DNA of 14,027 bases, taken from the NCBI RefSeq assembly GCF_002413825.1, contig NZ_DHXT01000224.1:12494-26520 (forward strand), written 5' to 3'. A program made the position numbers and the translations under genes. Positions 1 through 7,207 of this stretch are shown here, one piece after another (the stretch's first letter is position 1; each line of letters begins with the position of its first letter). Source of the stretch: Rhodoferax sp. UBA5149. GTDB taxonomy: Bacteria > Pseudomonadota > Gammaproteobacteria > Burkholderiales > Burkholderiaceae_C. Below the pieces are notes generated by a model that worked only from the letters and a program-made list of their open reading frames with translations, was not told where the DNA came from and ran no database searches.

Positions 1-1248
1 CGCTTGCAGATCGAAGAGCCGGGCCCGGTCATCGCGCCGATTGCCTCGGTGTCACTGGAGCCCGAGGCGGTGGACGTGGATGTCAAGATTGTGCTGATCG
101 GCTCCGTCGAGCAGTACTATGAATTGCAGGAGGCGGACCCCGAGTTTGCCCGCCGCTTTCGGGTCAAGGTGGACTTTGCCGAGAGTTTTTCGGCGAATGC
201 ACAAACCTATGGTGCCTCGGCTATTTTTGTGGCTCACGCCTGCAAGAAAATGGGTTTGCCGCATTTTTCCGCTTCAGCCGTGGTGCGCCTGCTGGAGGAC
301 TCGCACCGTGACGTGGATGACCAGTCGCGCCAGAGCGCTATCTTCGCCCGAACCGAGGCCCTGTTGATGGAAAGCGCCGCCGTCTGCAAGGCACGCGCGG
401 GCACCGTGGTAGACGCCGCCGACGTCGAGGCCGCATTGCAGGCGCGCAACTTGCGCCATGACTACCCGGACCAGCGCCTGCAGGAGTCCATCACGGACGG
501 TGACCGGCTGATCACTTTGTATGGCGAGAAAACAGGCCAGCTCAACGGCCTGACGCAGATCGATTTGGGGGACTACCGCTTTGGTTTTCCGGTGCGGGTG
601 ACAGCGCGCACTTATGCCGGCAACGAGGGCTTGCTCAACATCGAGCGCGAAGTGGAAATGTCCGGCCCGATCCACGACAAGGGGGTTCTCATACTGCACA
701 GCTATCTTTCCGCGCTGTTCGCCCACATCGCACCGCTGGCACTGAATGCGTCCATAGTGTTCGAGCAGGAGTACCACGGTGTCGAGGGCGATTCGGCATC
801 ATGCGCCGAGCTCTATGCGGTGCTGTCGTCGCTGTCCGGCCTGCCGCTCAAGCAGGGCATTGCGGTCACTGGCGCGGTCAACCTGCACGGCGAAGTGTTG
901 CCGGTGGGCGGGATCAACGAGAAAATTGAGGGCTACTTTCGCATCTGTGAAACGGCTGGCCTGGATGGCAAGCAGGGGGTGCTGATTCCCTACCGTAACC
1001 GCCGGCACCTGATGCTGGAGCGCAAGCTGGTGGCGGCGGTAGATAAGGGTTTGTTTCACATCTACACGGCGGAACACGTCACCGAAGGCGTGGCGCTGCT
1101 CACCGGATACGCATCCGGTATGGCGGGTGCGGCAGGCGCCTATGCCCATGACAGTGTGCTGGGCCTGGCCCAGAAAACCCTGCAGGCCTACCGCCGTGCC
1201 TGCCAATTGGCGGACCACCCGAAAATACCACGCAAGCATTCGTACTGA
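1..1248 (+). CDS. LonB/LonH-type ATP-dependent protease, C-terminal part (5' end outside window)
   Basis: This is the C-terminal half of an AAA+ serine protease of the Lon-related group that includes E. coli YcbZ/LonH. The frame is open from base 1, so the true start lies upstream; full-length relatives have about 800 residues. Counting from the TTG at base 4, residues 1 to about 180 look like the end of the ATPase module and its helical lid (a sensor-type segment LIGSVEQYYEL, then FAESF). The rest is the S16 protease domain. The catalytic serine is residue 264 in VEGDSASCAE and the catalytic lysine is residue 307 in VGGINEKIEG. Their separation of 43 residues equals that of Ser679 and Lys722 in E. 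coli Lon. GDSAS in place of the GPSAG of classical Lon points to the LonB/LonH branch. It should be a cytoplasmic, ATP-driven protease. The Walker motifs are not in the window. The gene ends 33 bases from the converging hydrolase gene. Confidence 0.92.
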   Translation, partial: RLQIEEPGPVIAPIASVSLEPEAVDVDVKIVLIGSVEQYYELQEADPEFARRFRVKVDFAESFSANAQTYGASAIFVAHACKKMGLPHFSASAVVRLLEDSHRDVDDQSRQSAIFARTEALLMESAAVCKARAGTVVDAADVEAALQARNLRHDYPDQRLQESITDGDRLITLYGEKTGQLNGLTQIDLGDYRFGFPVRVTARTYAGNEGLLNIEREVEMSGPIHDKGVLILHSYLSALFAHIAPLALNASIVFEQEYHGVEGDSASCAELYAVLSSLSGLPLKQGIAVTGAVNLHGEVLPVGGINEKIEGYFRICETAGLDGKQGVLIPYRNRRHLMLERKLVAAVDKGLFHIYTAEHVTEGVALLTGYASGMAGAAGAYAHDSVLGLAQKTLQAYRRACQLADHPKIPRKHSY

Positions 1249-1281
1249 CACCGCATGCGTGCCAGTGGGCGCCCCGAGGTG

Positions 1282-2175
1282 CTACGACCCTCTGAGGTTT
1301 TGGTTAAAGAATGCGAGGGTCCGCTCCCACGCAAGTTTGGCGCTGGCCGCGTCAAAGCGGGGCGTGGTGTCGTTGTTGAAACCGTGCTGGGTGCCCGCGT
1401 ACAGGTAGGCCGTGTAGCGAACACCCGCCGCCTTGAGCGCCGCTTCGTAGGCGGGCCAGGAGGCATTGATACGCTCATCGATACCGGCGAAGTGCATCAG
1501 CAGCGGCGTCCTGACTTTGGCGGCGTCCGCCGCCGCGGGATGGTTGCCATAGAAGGACACGGCCGCATTGAGCCCGGGCAGGCGCGTGGACAGCCTATGC
1601 ACCACGCCGCCGCCGTAGCAAAAACCCACGGTGCCGAGTTGGCCGTTGCAGTCAGCCCGGTTTTTCAGATAGCCCGCGCCGGCGACAAAGTCTTCGATGG
1701 TTTTGCTCTGGTCGAGTTGGGCAAAGCGTTTGACCGCCTGGTCTTCATCGCCTGGATAGCCTCCCAGGGGCGTGAGCGCGTCAGGGGCGAAGGCCATGAA
1801 GTTGTCCAGCGCCAGACGCCGCACGATGTCCTCGATATGCGGATTGAGCCCGCGATTTTCATGAATCACCAGGATGGCGGACAGCGGCCCGGTGGCATTG
1901 GCCGGTCGGGCCAAATAGCCTTTGACCGTTCCAGAGCCGGAGGGTGAAGGGTAGGCCACACGCTCTGTCTTGAGGCGCTTGTCGTCAGGGGTGACTTGCT
2001 GTGCCTGTGCAAAATTCGGACTGAGCGCGGTGAGCAGCATGCCCGCCGTCATGCCCGCCACCGCAAATTTTTTGGCTCCTTCCAGAAAACCACGCCGGTC
2101 GATGATGCCGTGCACATAGGCATCAAACAAAATCAGCAATTCCTGATCAAAGTCTTGCGCGGTTTTGCTTTGCAT
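1282..2175 (-). CDS. Tat-exported dienelactone hydrolase family protein
   Basis: An alpha/beta hydrolase of 297 residues in the dienelactone hydrolase (carboxymethylenebutenolidase) family. The triad is visible: nucleophile Cys186 in GFCYGG, Asp233 in GIDERIN and His264 in TQHGF. A cysteine nucleophile is usual in this family. The N-terminus has about 25 residues and then a twin-arginine signal, RRGFLEGAKKF at residues 27-37, a hydrophobic stretch and an AQAQQ-type cleavage region near 56-60, so a folded enzyme is probably exported to the periplasm. I place the start at the ATG at 2175, which has GGAAGG six bases upstream and a plausible promoter just before it. The frame stays open to a codon at 2274, but the extra 33 residues would lie upstream of that ribosome binding site and across the promoter. 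The substrate is unknown; DLH-family proteins cleave various esters and lactones. It diverges from the dehydrogenase gene. Confidence 0.9.
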   Translation of the reverse strand: MQSKTAQDFDQELLILFDAYVHGIIDRRGFLEGAKKFAVAGMTAGMLLTALSPNFAQAQQVTPDDKRLKTERVAYPSPSGSGTVKGYLARPANATGPLSAILVIHENRGLNPHIEDIVRRLALDNFMAFAPDALTPLGGYPGDEDQAVKRFAQLDQSKTIEDFVAGAGYLKNRADCNGQLGTVGFCYGGGVVHRLSTRLPGLNAAVSFYGNHPAAADAAKVRTPLLMHFAGIDERINASWPAYEAALKAAGVRYTAYLYAGTQHGFNNDTTPRFDAASAKLAWERTLAFFNQNLRGS

Positions 2176-2197
2176 GCGGGACCTTCCAAAAAAATGG

Positions 2198-2226
2198 AGC
2201 ATAGCGACAGAACAGGATGCTCGCAA
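2198..2226 (-). promoter_or_regulatory. Candidate sigma-70 promoter of the dienelactone hydrolase gene
   Basis: Read on the minus strand, TTGCGA (2226-2221), a 17-base spacer and TATGCT (2203-2198) match the -35/-10 consensus at four of six positions each. Transcription would begin near 2191, giving a leader of about 15 bases that carries the GGAAGG ribosome binding site before the ATG at 2175. This supports the downstream start over in-frame codons at 2202 or 2274. It is a pattern match only. Confidence 0.5.
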
Positions 2227-2322
2227 GGAATGCGCACAATACAGGTCGATGGCCGGGCTATCAACAATGCACAATCGTCAGGTTTTTCTTCCAATGCGGC
2301 CACCAACCAGCGGGTACCCACC

Positions 2323-3081
2323 ATGAGTCTTCAAGCAGGCGCTGGAAAAAGCGTGTTCATCACCGGCGCCTCGTCCGGCCTGGGGCGCCAGATGGCGATC
2401 GAGTTTTCACGGCGTGGCTACCGGCTGGCACTCACCGCCCGTCGCCTGGACGCGCTCAAGGCGTTGCAGGCCGAGCTGGAAAAAGAGGGTGCCGACCCGG
2501 TGTTCGTCGCGGCACTGGACGTGACCGATGACGCTTCGGTTGCCCAGGTTTTTGCCAACGCCCGCGCGCAACTGGGCGCACTCGACATCGTCGTGGCCAA
2601 TGCGGGCATCGGCCACCATGGCGCTATCGGCAAGCTGCCGTTTGCCAAGGTGCGTGACATCATCAACACCAATGTCATCGGCTTCATGGCCACGGTGGAG
2701 GCGGCCATGCATTGCTTTCGAGAGCAGGGGCACGGCCACCTGGTCGGCATCAGCTCGGTCGCGGCCTTTCGCGGCATGCCGGGCGGTGGCGCTTATGGCG
2801 CCTCCAAGGCGGCGGTGAGCACCTATCTGGAGTCTTTGCGGGCTGAGACACACAACAGCCCCATTCTGGTCACGACGCTGTCGCCGGGCTTCATCGATAC
2901 ACCGATTAACCGGGCGGCCAAAAGCCGCCCCTTCGTGACTCCAGTCGAGAAGGGCGGTAAATTGCTGGTGGACTTGATCGAGCGAAAGGTCGAGCGCGCC
3001 ACGGTGCCGCGCTGGCCGTGGGCGGTGGTGGCGCGACTCATGGCGGTTTTGCCAACCGGTGTGATTGCGAAGCTGCGATGA
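2323..3081 (+). CDS. SDR family NAD(P)-dependent oxidoreductase
   Basis: A classical short-chain dehydrogenase/reductase of 252 residues, the usual family length. The nucleotide-binding motif TGASSGLG is at residues 14-21 and NAG at 93-95. The catalytic residues are Asn117, Ser145, Tyr158 and Lys162 (YGASK). The pair Arg40-Arg41 after the second beta strand suggests NADP(H) rather than NAD(H). The tail, from about residue 225, is hydrophobic and basic, as in some membrane-associated SDRs. I chose the ATG at 2323 because the Rossmann strand begins 10 residues later; the frame is open back to 1996, but that stretch overlaps the divergent hydrolase gene and does not look like SDR sequence. The ribosome binding site is weak. 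A monooxygenase gene starts 17 bases after the stop, which suggests co-transcription. The substrate cannot be read from the sequence. Confidence 0.9.
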   Translation: MSLQAGAGKSVFITGASSGLGRQMAIEFSRRGYRLALTARRLDALKALQAELEKEGADPVFVAALDVTDDASVAQVFANARAQLGALDIVVANAGIGHHGAIGKLPFAKVRDIINTNVIGFMATVEAAMHCFREQGHGHLVGISSVAAFRGMPGGGAYGASKAAVSTYLESLRAETHNSPILVTTLSPGFIDTPINRAAKSRPFVTPVEKGGKLLVDLIERKVERATVPRWPWAVVARLMAVLPTGVIAKLR

Positions 3082-3098
3082 CGGCAAAATAGACGCTT

Positions 3099-4277
3099 AT
3101 GACAAAGCGGACTTTAATCATTGGCGGCGGCATTGGCGGTTTGGCGGCGGCGCTGGCCTGCACCCGGGTGGGGGTTCAGGTTGAGCTATTCGAACGCTCA
3201 GCGGTATTCACCGAGGTGGGTGCGGGCATTCAGCTCGGACCCAACGTGGTGAATGTGCTCCATGGCTGGGGCCTGAAAGAGGCGTTGGCAGGCGTTGCCG
3301 CGTTTCCGCAGCGCCTGCAGGTGCGCAGCGCGATGTCGGGCGCCGAGCTGGGTGTCTTGCGTCTGGGCGAGGCGGCCGTGGCGCGTTACGGCTCGCCTTA
3401 CGCGACGGTTCACCGGGCCGATCTGCATGGCTTGCTGCTCGCGGCGTTGAAGCCGCACGGCGGCGTGCAGCTGCATGTGGGCAGCGAGGTGGAGCGCTTT
3501 GCGCAACACGACGAGGGGGTGGCGCTGCACACAGTGGATGGTCGCGAGGCGCGGGGTGAGCTGCTGGTCGGCGCCGACGGCCTGTGGAGCCAGGTGCGAC
3601 AGCAGTTGCTGAACGACGGCGCACCGCGCGCCACCGGCCATCTGGCCTATCGGGCGATGGTGCGGCAAAGCAGTTTGCCCGAGCGCTTGCGGTCTCAGCA
3701 GATCACGGCCTGGCTCGGGCCCAAGTTGCATATGGTGCAGTACCCGGTGCGAGGTGGCGATTGGCTCAATGTGGTGGCCGTCGTGCACGGTCGCACACTG
3801 GGGGACCCTCAAAATTGGGACCACAGCGCCAACGCCCCCGACTTGCGGCGCAACATGGCGGCCACTTGCCCGCCCGTACAGGACTTGGTACAGGCCATTG
3901 ATTACTGGCGCTTGTGGGGTTTGAGCATTCGCCCACCGATGCGCGGCGCCCGTGAGCAGGCGCAGGGCCGAGTGGCGTTGTTGGGCGACGCGGCGCATCC
4001 CATGCTGCCGTATCTGGCACAAGGCGCCGGTATGGCGATTGAAGATTCCGACGAATTGGGGCGGGTCTTGGCCCCCGGCGGCCTGGACGTCCCTGACGCG
4101 TTGAAACATTACGCTGCGCGCCGCTGGCAACGCAACGCACGAGTGCAGGCCGGCGCCATTCGCAACGGGCGGATATTTCATGCCACCGGACTGCTGCGCT
4201 GGGGGCGCGATGCGGCCATGAAATTGCTGGGCGAGCGTTTGCTGGACATGCCCTGGCTCTATCGGGGTCGGTCCTGA
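3099..4277 (+). CDS. FAD-dependent monooxygenase (salicylate / 3-hydroxybenzoate hydroxylase-like)
   Basis: A group A flavoprotein monooxygenase of 392 residues. All three family fingerprints are present: the dinucleotide fold GGGIGG at residues 9-14 with a glutamate ending the second strand in ELFERS, the GADG motif with Asp160-Gly161, and the GDAAHP motif with Gly296-Asp297, which contacts the FAD ribityl chain. These enzymes use NAD(P)H and oxygen to hydroxylate aromatic or related rings in the cytoplasm. The segment VGAGIQLGPNVV after the Rossmann fold resembles salicylate 1-hydroxylase and 3-hydroxybenzoate 6-hydroxylase, but the real substrate is uncertain. No ring-cleavage dioxygenase or transporter is adjacent, so this is not a recognisable catabolic operon. 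It starts 17 bases after the SDR stop with no clear Shine-Dalgarno sequence; a CAAAAT hexamer eight bases before the ATG could be a -10 element. Confidence 0.9.
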   Translation: MTKRTLIIGGGIGGLAAALACTRVGVQVELFERSAVFTEVGAGIQLGPNVVNVLHGWGLKEALAGVAAFPQRLQVRSAMSGAELGVLRLGEAAVARYGSPYATVHRADLHGLLLAALKPHGGVQLHVGSEVERFAQHDEGVALHTVDGREARGELLVGADGLWSQVRQQLLNDGAPRATGHLAYRAMVRQSSLPERLRSQQITAWLGPKLHMVQYPVRGGDWLNVVAVVHGRTLGDPQNWDHSANAPDLRRNMAATCPPVQDLVQAIDYWRLWGLSIRPPMRGAREQAQGRVALLGDAAHPMLPYLAQGAGMAIEDSDELGRVLAPGGLDVPDALKHYAARRWQRNARVQAGAIRNGRIFHATGLLRWGRDAAMKLLGERLLDMPWLYRGRS

Positions 4278-4315
4278 TAAGGCACGTTCTCAACAAAAAA
4301 GTACCGGAAATCCTC

Positions 4316-5863
4316 GTGTCTCATCTCAATTCATACGGTACAGCCCGCCTCGCATGGGGCGCGGCACTGCTGGGCGCCCTGGCTTCGGGTTGTGCAACGG
4401 CACCGGCAGCAACAGGCGACAGCGCCAAGCTGCAAGGCATTCAAACCGTCGTGGTGATCTACGCTGAAAACCACAGCTTTGACAATTTGTACGGCTTGTT
4501 TCCCGGTGCCAACGGCATCAGCCAGGCGACCTCGGAGCAGAAGACGCAACTGGACCACGATGGCAAGCCACTGCCTGAACTGCTGGTGTTTGGCCGGGAC
4601 GGCAAACCGGACGCCAGGTACCCGCGCTTGCCCAATGCGCCGTTTCGCATTGATGCGCCCCCGGTGAACCGGCCGCCGACTGTGATCGTGCCGAGCCCGA
4701 TCCATGACTATTTCTACCAGCAGGAACAGATCAATGGCGGCAAAAACAATATGTTCGCCGCCATGTCCACCGTGGGGGGATGGACCATGGGGCACTACGA
4801 CGGCAGCCAGTTCAAGCTGTGGCAGTGGGCCAGGGAGTACACGCTGGCGGACAACTTCTTTCAGGGCGCGTTTGGCGGGTCGTACCTGAACCATCAATGG
4901 CTCATTTGTGCTTGCACGCCAGCGCACGCCGGCGCCCCGGTCAGCATGCGTGTGCGACTGGACGCCAACGGCAAGCTTGAAAAACGGGCGGGCTCGCCTT
5001 CCGCCAGTGTTGGGGCCGTGCAGATTGTGAGCAATAGTCTGGGGGGACGCGTGACGCTGGATGGCTGGTCGGTCAATACCTCGCAGCCGCCATACCAACC
5101 CAGCGGCATCCCGCCCGCCGCGGAAGGACCGCGCACGCATGCCGACCCCAAAGGCCTCAAGATTGGGCATGTTGAGACGGGCGAGCCTGTGCCACCGCAA
5201 ACCGCCAGGACCATCGGCGATACCCTCTCGGCCAAGGGCGTTTCCTGGGCTTGGTACGCCGGTGGCTGGAACGCAGCGCTGGCAGACGGCATGCAGGCGC
5301 CCGATGCCAAACGCCGGGTGATCTACCACCGCGCGGACGATTCACCCAACTTCCAGCCGCACCACCAGCCGTTCAACTACTTTGCCCGCTATGCCCCCGG
5401 CACGCCAGAGCGCGCGCTGCACCTCAAAGACGGCGAGGATCTGATGGCAGACATCGCCGCCGGCACGCTGCCCGCCGTGTCCTTCTACAAACCGGCTGGG
5501 CGCGACACCCAGCATCCGTCCTACACCGACATCATGACCGGCGACACCCACATTGCCGGCGTTCTGGAGAAGCTGCGCGCCAGCCCGCAATGGAAGGACA
5601 TGCTGGTGATCGTGACCTATGACGAAAACGGCGGCTATTGGGACCATGTGCCCCCACCCCAAGGCCCCGGCTGGGGCGACCGCTGGGGCCCCGGTTCGCG
5701 CGTGCCTGCCTTGCTGATCGGCCCCCACGTCAAAACCGGTTTTATTGATTCCACCTCATACGACACCACCTCCATTCTCAAATTCATCAGCAAGCGCTTC
5801 GAGCTGCCTGCGCTGCCGGGTGTGCGCGGCAAGGCAGGGGACTTGACGCCCGCGTTGAACTGA
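4316..5863 (+). CDS. Phosphoesterase lipoprotein, acid phosphatase AcpA / phospholipase C family
   Basis: A secreted or lipid-anchored phosphoesterase of 515 residues, in the family (PF04185) that joins bacterial phospholipase C and the acid phosphatase AcpA. A GTG start gives a hydrophobic signal with a lipobox ending ASGC at Cys26, so an envelope lipoprotein is likely. The metal-binding motif ENHSFDN begins at residue 51, with Glu51 and Asn52 as expected ligands. A serine, Ser189 in GGSYLNH, aligns by position with the AcpA nucleophile (my inference). The C-terminal site includes GDTH (Asp410, His412) and YDENGGYWDH (Asp436, Glu437, Asp443, His444), all hallmarks of the family. It should remove phosphate from organic phosphates or cleave phospholipid head groups outside the inner membrane; which of these cannot be told. 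It begins 38 bases after the monooxygenase stop, with GGAA upstream of the GTG, and may share that transcript. Confidence 0.88.
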   Translation: MSHLNSYGTARLAWGAALLGALASGCATAPAATGDSAKLQGIQTVVVIYAENHSFDNLYGLFPGANGISQATSEQKTQLDHDGKPLPELLVFGRDGKPDARYPRLPNAPFRIDAPPVNRPPTVIVPSPIHDYFYQQEQINGGKNNMFAAMSTVGGWTMGHYDGSQFKLWQWAREYTLADNFFQGAFGGSYLNHQWLICACTPAHAGAPVSMRVRLDANGKLEKRAGSPSASVGAVQIVSNSLGGRVTLDGWSVNTSQPPYQPSGIPPAAEGPRTHADPKGLKIGHVETGEPVPPQTARTIGDTLSAKGVSWAWYAGGWNAALADGMQAPDAKRRVIYHRADDSPNFQPHHQPFNYFARYAPGTPERALHLKDGEDLMADIAAGTLPAVSFYKPAGRDTQHPSYTDIMTGDTHIAGVLEKLRASPQWKDMLVIVTYDENGGYWDHVPPPQGPGWGDRWGPGSRVPALLIGPHVKTGFIDSTSYDTTSILKFISKRFELPALPGVRGKAGDLTPALN

Positions 5864-5945
5864 CTTTTGAGTTGATCTTCCAGTGGCCCTTAACGATGGA
5901 TGGTTACAGGCCGCGCGGCGGCGCTGTTGGCACCAGAGCTGAATT

Positions 5946-6281
5946 TCATAAGGACGACCCAAATTGCGCCATCGCCTCAATGACGACGCGCAACCCGTGG
6001 CCACGCATCGTAAGTTCGTACTCTGTGTGGGGGGGGACTACGGGATAAATGGTTTTGGTAATCAGCCCCTGATCTTCCAGAAACCTCAAGCGGTCGGCCA
6101 GTACCTTGGGGCTGATGCCGCTGAGCGAACGCTGTAATTCTGAAAAACGCTTCTTACCCAGCAGTAGGTCACGGATGATGCGCGTGGTCCATTTCCCTTC
6201 TATAAAAGCAGCCGTTTTTGCCACTGGGCATGGTGATTCGCAGTGTGTATCTAGCGATAGGTCAAGTTTTTTGTCGAGCAT
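5946..6281 (-). CDS. HxlR-family winged-helix transcriptional regulator
   Basis: A DNA-binding protein of 111 residues, the typical HxlR (MarR-like) size. The family core is clear: a Cys-Pro pair (Cys18-Pro19), then EGKWTTRIIRDLLLGKKRF, the recognition helix region SGISPKVLADRLRFLEDQGL, and the wing ending YELTMRGHGL. Cys14 and Cys18 near the N-terminus invite comparison with relatives such as YodB and HypR, which sense electrophiles or oxidants through a conserved cysteine; whether this one does is inference. The ATG at 6281 has GAGG about nine bases upstream. It is divergent from a small membrane protein gene, and the gap holds inverted repeats of the kind these dimers bind, so it probably controls that gene and itself. 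Confidence 0.92.
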   Translation of the reverse strand: MLDKKLDLSLDTHCESPCPVAKTAAFIEGKWTTRIIRDLLLGKKRFSELQRSLSGISPKVLADRLRFLEDQGLITKTIYPVVPPHTEYELTMRGHGLRVVIEAMAQFGSSL

Positions 6282-6307
6282 GCAGCGTACCTCAATCGAA
6301 TTTTTTA

Positions 6308-6323
6308 TACTTTCAAAAAAGTA
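6308..6323. promoter_or_regulatory. Perfect inverted repeat, likely HxlR operator
   Basis: TACTTTcaaaAAAGTA is a perfect 6-base inverted repeat with a 4-base centre, in the short divergent region between hxlR and the membrane protein gene. Operators of HxlR-family proteins such as YodB have this general shape, TACT-type and AGTA-type half-sites around a short spacer. The left arm overlaps TATAAA on the minus strand (6309-6304), a possible -10 for the regulator gene, so binding there could give autorepression. Confidence 0.6.
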
Positions 6324-6343
6324 CCTACTTCCTTTATGGAAGT
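6319..6343. promoter_or_regulatory. Two further overlapping inverted repeats in the hxlR divergent region
   Basis: AAGTA (6319-6323) pairs with TACTT (6326-6330) across two bases, and ACTTCC (6327-6332) pairs with GGAAGT (6338-6343) across five. Both share bases with the perfect repeat at 6308-6323 or with each other, so the ACTT half-site appears again and again. TATGAT at 6344-6349, directly after the last arm, matches a -10 at five of six positions and would serve the membrane protein gene. A bound regulator would therefore sit where RNA polymerase contacts the -35 region. Confidence 0.45.
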
Positions 6344-6389
6344 TATGATTTTAAGATGCATCTTCATTTACTTCAATGGAGAAAAAATT

Positions 6390-6788
6390 ATGACATCCCG
6401 CTTTCCAAAATGGCTTAATGCGACGCTTTGGTTCATTGCCATCGTTCAATTCACGCTGGGGATCGCATTTTTGGCAGTGCCCGAGCAAGCCGCTCAAAGT
6501 TTGGGTCTGAGCGCTGCACCAGGCTGGGCAAATTGGTTGTTCGGCATGATGGCGGCACGCTTTCTTGGTTTCGGCTACGGCATGGTGATGGCGGTACGCC
6601 ATCCAGAGCAGGCCCGACCTTGGATCAAAGCCATGGTTGCGATTCAAGCGATGGATTGGTTGGTAACTTTGAAATACCTGTACTTCGGGGCAGTCACGCT
6701 GGCCCAGGTCAGTACCGCTTCTTTCCTGCCGGTGGTGTTTGTCGTGGTGCTGCTCATCGGCATGCGCCGGTCCGCGCAAGCAGTCTGA
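6390..6788 (+). CDS. Small four-helix membrane protein, function unknown
   Basis: I do not recognise a named family. The protein has 132 residues with four likely membrane helices, roughly at 11-30, 46-69, 78-100 and 107-125, and short loops. Charged residues inside or next to the helices include Arg57 in helix 2 and Asp89 and Lys95 in helix 3, and the MAVRHPEQARPW loop lies between helices 2 and 3. The ATG at 6390 has GGAG nine bases upstream; an in-frame ATG at 6336 would start inside the operator region and lacks a ribosome binding site. It is divergent from an HxlR regulator and is probably its target. Small integral membrane proteins are often paired with such regulators in stress responses, but I see no motif that gives a role here. 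Confidence 0.82.
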   Translation: MTSRFPKWLNATLWFIAIVQFTLGIAFLAVPEQAAQSLGLSAAPGWANWLFGMMAARFLGFGYGMVMAVRHPEQARPWIKAMVAIQAMDWLVTLKYLYFGAVTLAQVSTASFLPVVFVVVLLIGMRRSAQAV

Positions 6789-6909
6789 GTTTAGCCACGA
6801 AAAACTCAAACTTCACAGCCCCGAAATCACGCCGGCCAACATCGACAAATTGGCAAGGGATTGACCGGGCCGTATTCAGCCAATAGGAAGGAGCGGGTGG
6901 CGTAGCGCC

Positions 6910-7095
6910 TTGACTCAATTGAAGCAATCCACTGCTGGCGGCAGCATTGCCGAACGCCTGGTGAATGCCCGCAAGGCCATGGACGCCAAGGAGTGGTGGA
7001 CTGCAGCGTTTGAGTTGGACAAAGCCGTGCGCGAAGACCCACGCAATGCCGATCTGGCCCGCGCCATTGAGGCCTACAAGGCGGCGAACAAATAG
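6910..7095 (+). CDS. Small TPR-like hypothetical protein (TTG start)
   Basis: A 61-residue protein, charged and alanine-rich, predicted to be all helical. Residues 13-59 read as one helix-turn-helix pair like a single tetratricopeptide unit (AERLVNARKAMDAKEW, then FELDKAVREDPRNADLARAI). The only plausible start in frame is TTG at 6910, with a second TTG at 6919; a stop at 6862 rules out a longer form. A purine-rich AGGAAGGAG at 6885-6893 lies 16 bases upstream, rather far. No signal peptide or membrane helix is seen. It converges on argF. Function is unknown; a single TPR unit would need to dimerise or bind a partner to be stable. The composition argues that it is real, but the start is uncertain. 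Confidence 0.6.
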   Translation: MTQLKQSTAGGSIAERLVNARKAMDAKEWWTAAFELDKAVREDPRNADLARAIEAYKAANK

Positions 7096-7125
7096 GCCTG
7101 ACGGGCCGCCATCGCCTCATCGGTT

Positions 7126-7144
7126 TGGCCGCATTCTGCGGCCA
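7126..7144. terminator. Hairpin between the small protein gene and argF (weak terminator candidate)
   Basis: TGGCCGCA, a TTC loop and TGCGGCCA form a perfect 8-base stem in the convergent gap 7096-7207. There is no T-run on either side, so it is not a canonical intrinsic terminator. It may stop transcription weakly or protect 3' ends of the two converging messages. Nothing else is visible in this 112-base gap. Confidence 0.35.
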
Positions 7145-7207
7145 GGCTTGTTCGGCCCCTGTTTCAAATGCTCGACGGCAATCCGAGCTGGTCTGTCCCG
7201 CGAAGTC

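Noticed and set aside
1255..1947. A 230-codon plus-strand frame opposite the dienelactone hydrolase gene
   Set aside because: The minus strand encodes the intact catalytic triad; the plus frame has no family resemblance.
1996..2322. N-terminal extension of the SDR gene upstream of the ATG at 2323
   Set aside because: The extension overlaps the divergent hydrolase gene and its promoter, and SDR proteins begin about ten residues before the TGxxxGxG motif, as the 2323 start gives.
3198..4181. A 327-codon minus-strand frame within the monooxygenase gene
   Set aside because: It is antisense to a gene with all three flavin monooxygenase fingerprints; the composition is that of reverse-complemented GC-rich codons.
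4331..5329. A 332-codon minus-strand frame within the phosphoesterase gene
   Set aside because: Shadow of the sense gene; Arg/His-rich with no motif, signal or ribosome binding site.
6861..6889. TTGACC-17-TAGGAA as a promoter for the TPR-like gene
   Set aside because: The -10 matches at only three of six positions and overlaps the purine-rich ribosome binding region, so it is not supportable.
7126..7144. The TGGCCGCA hairpin as a strong terminator of argF
   Set aside because: The stem is good but neither strand has a T-run after it, so I list it only as a weak candidate.
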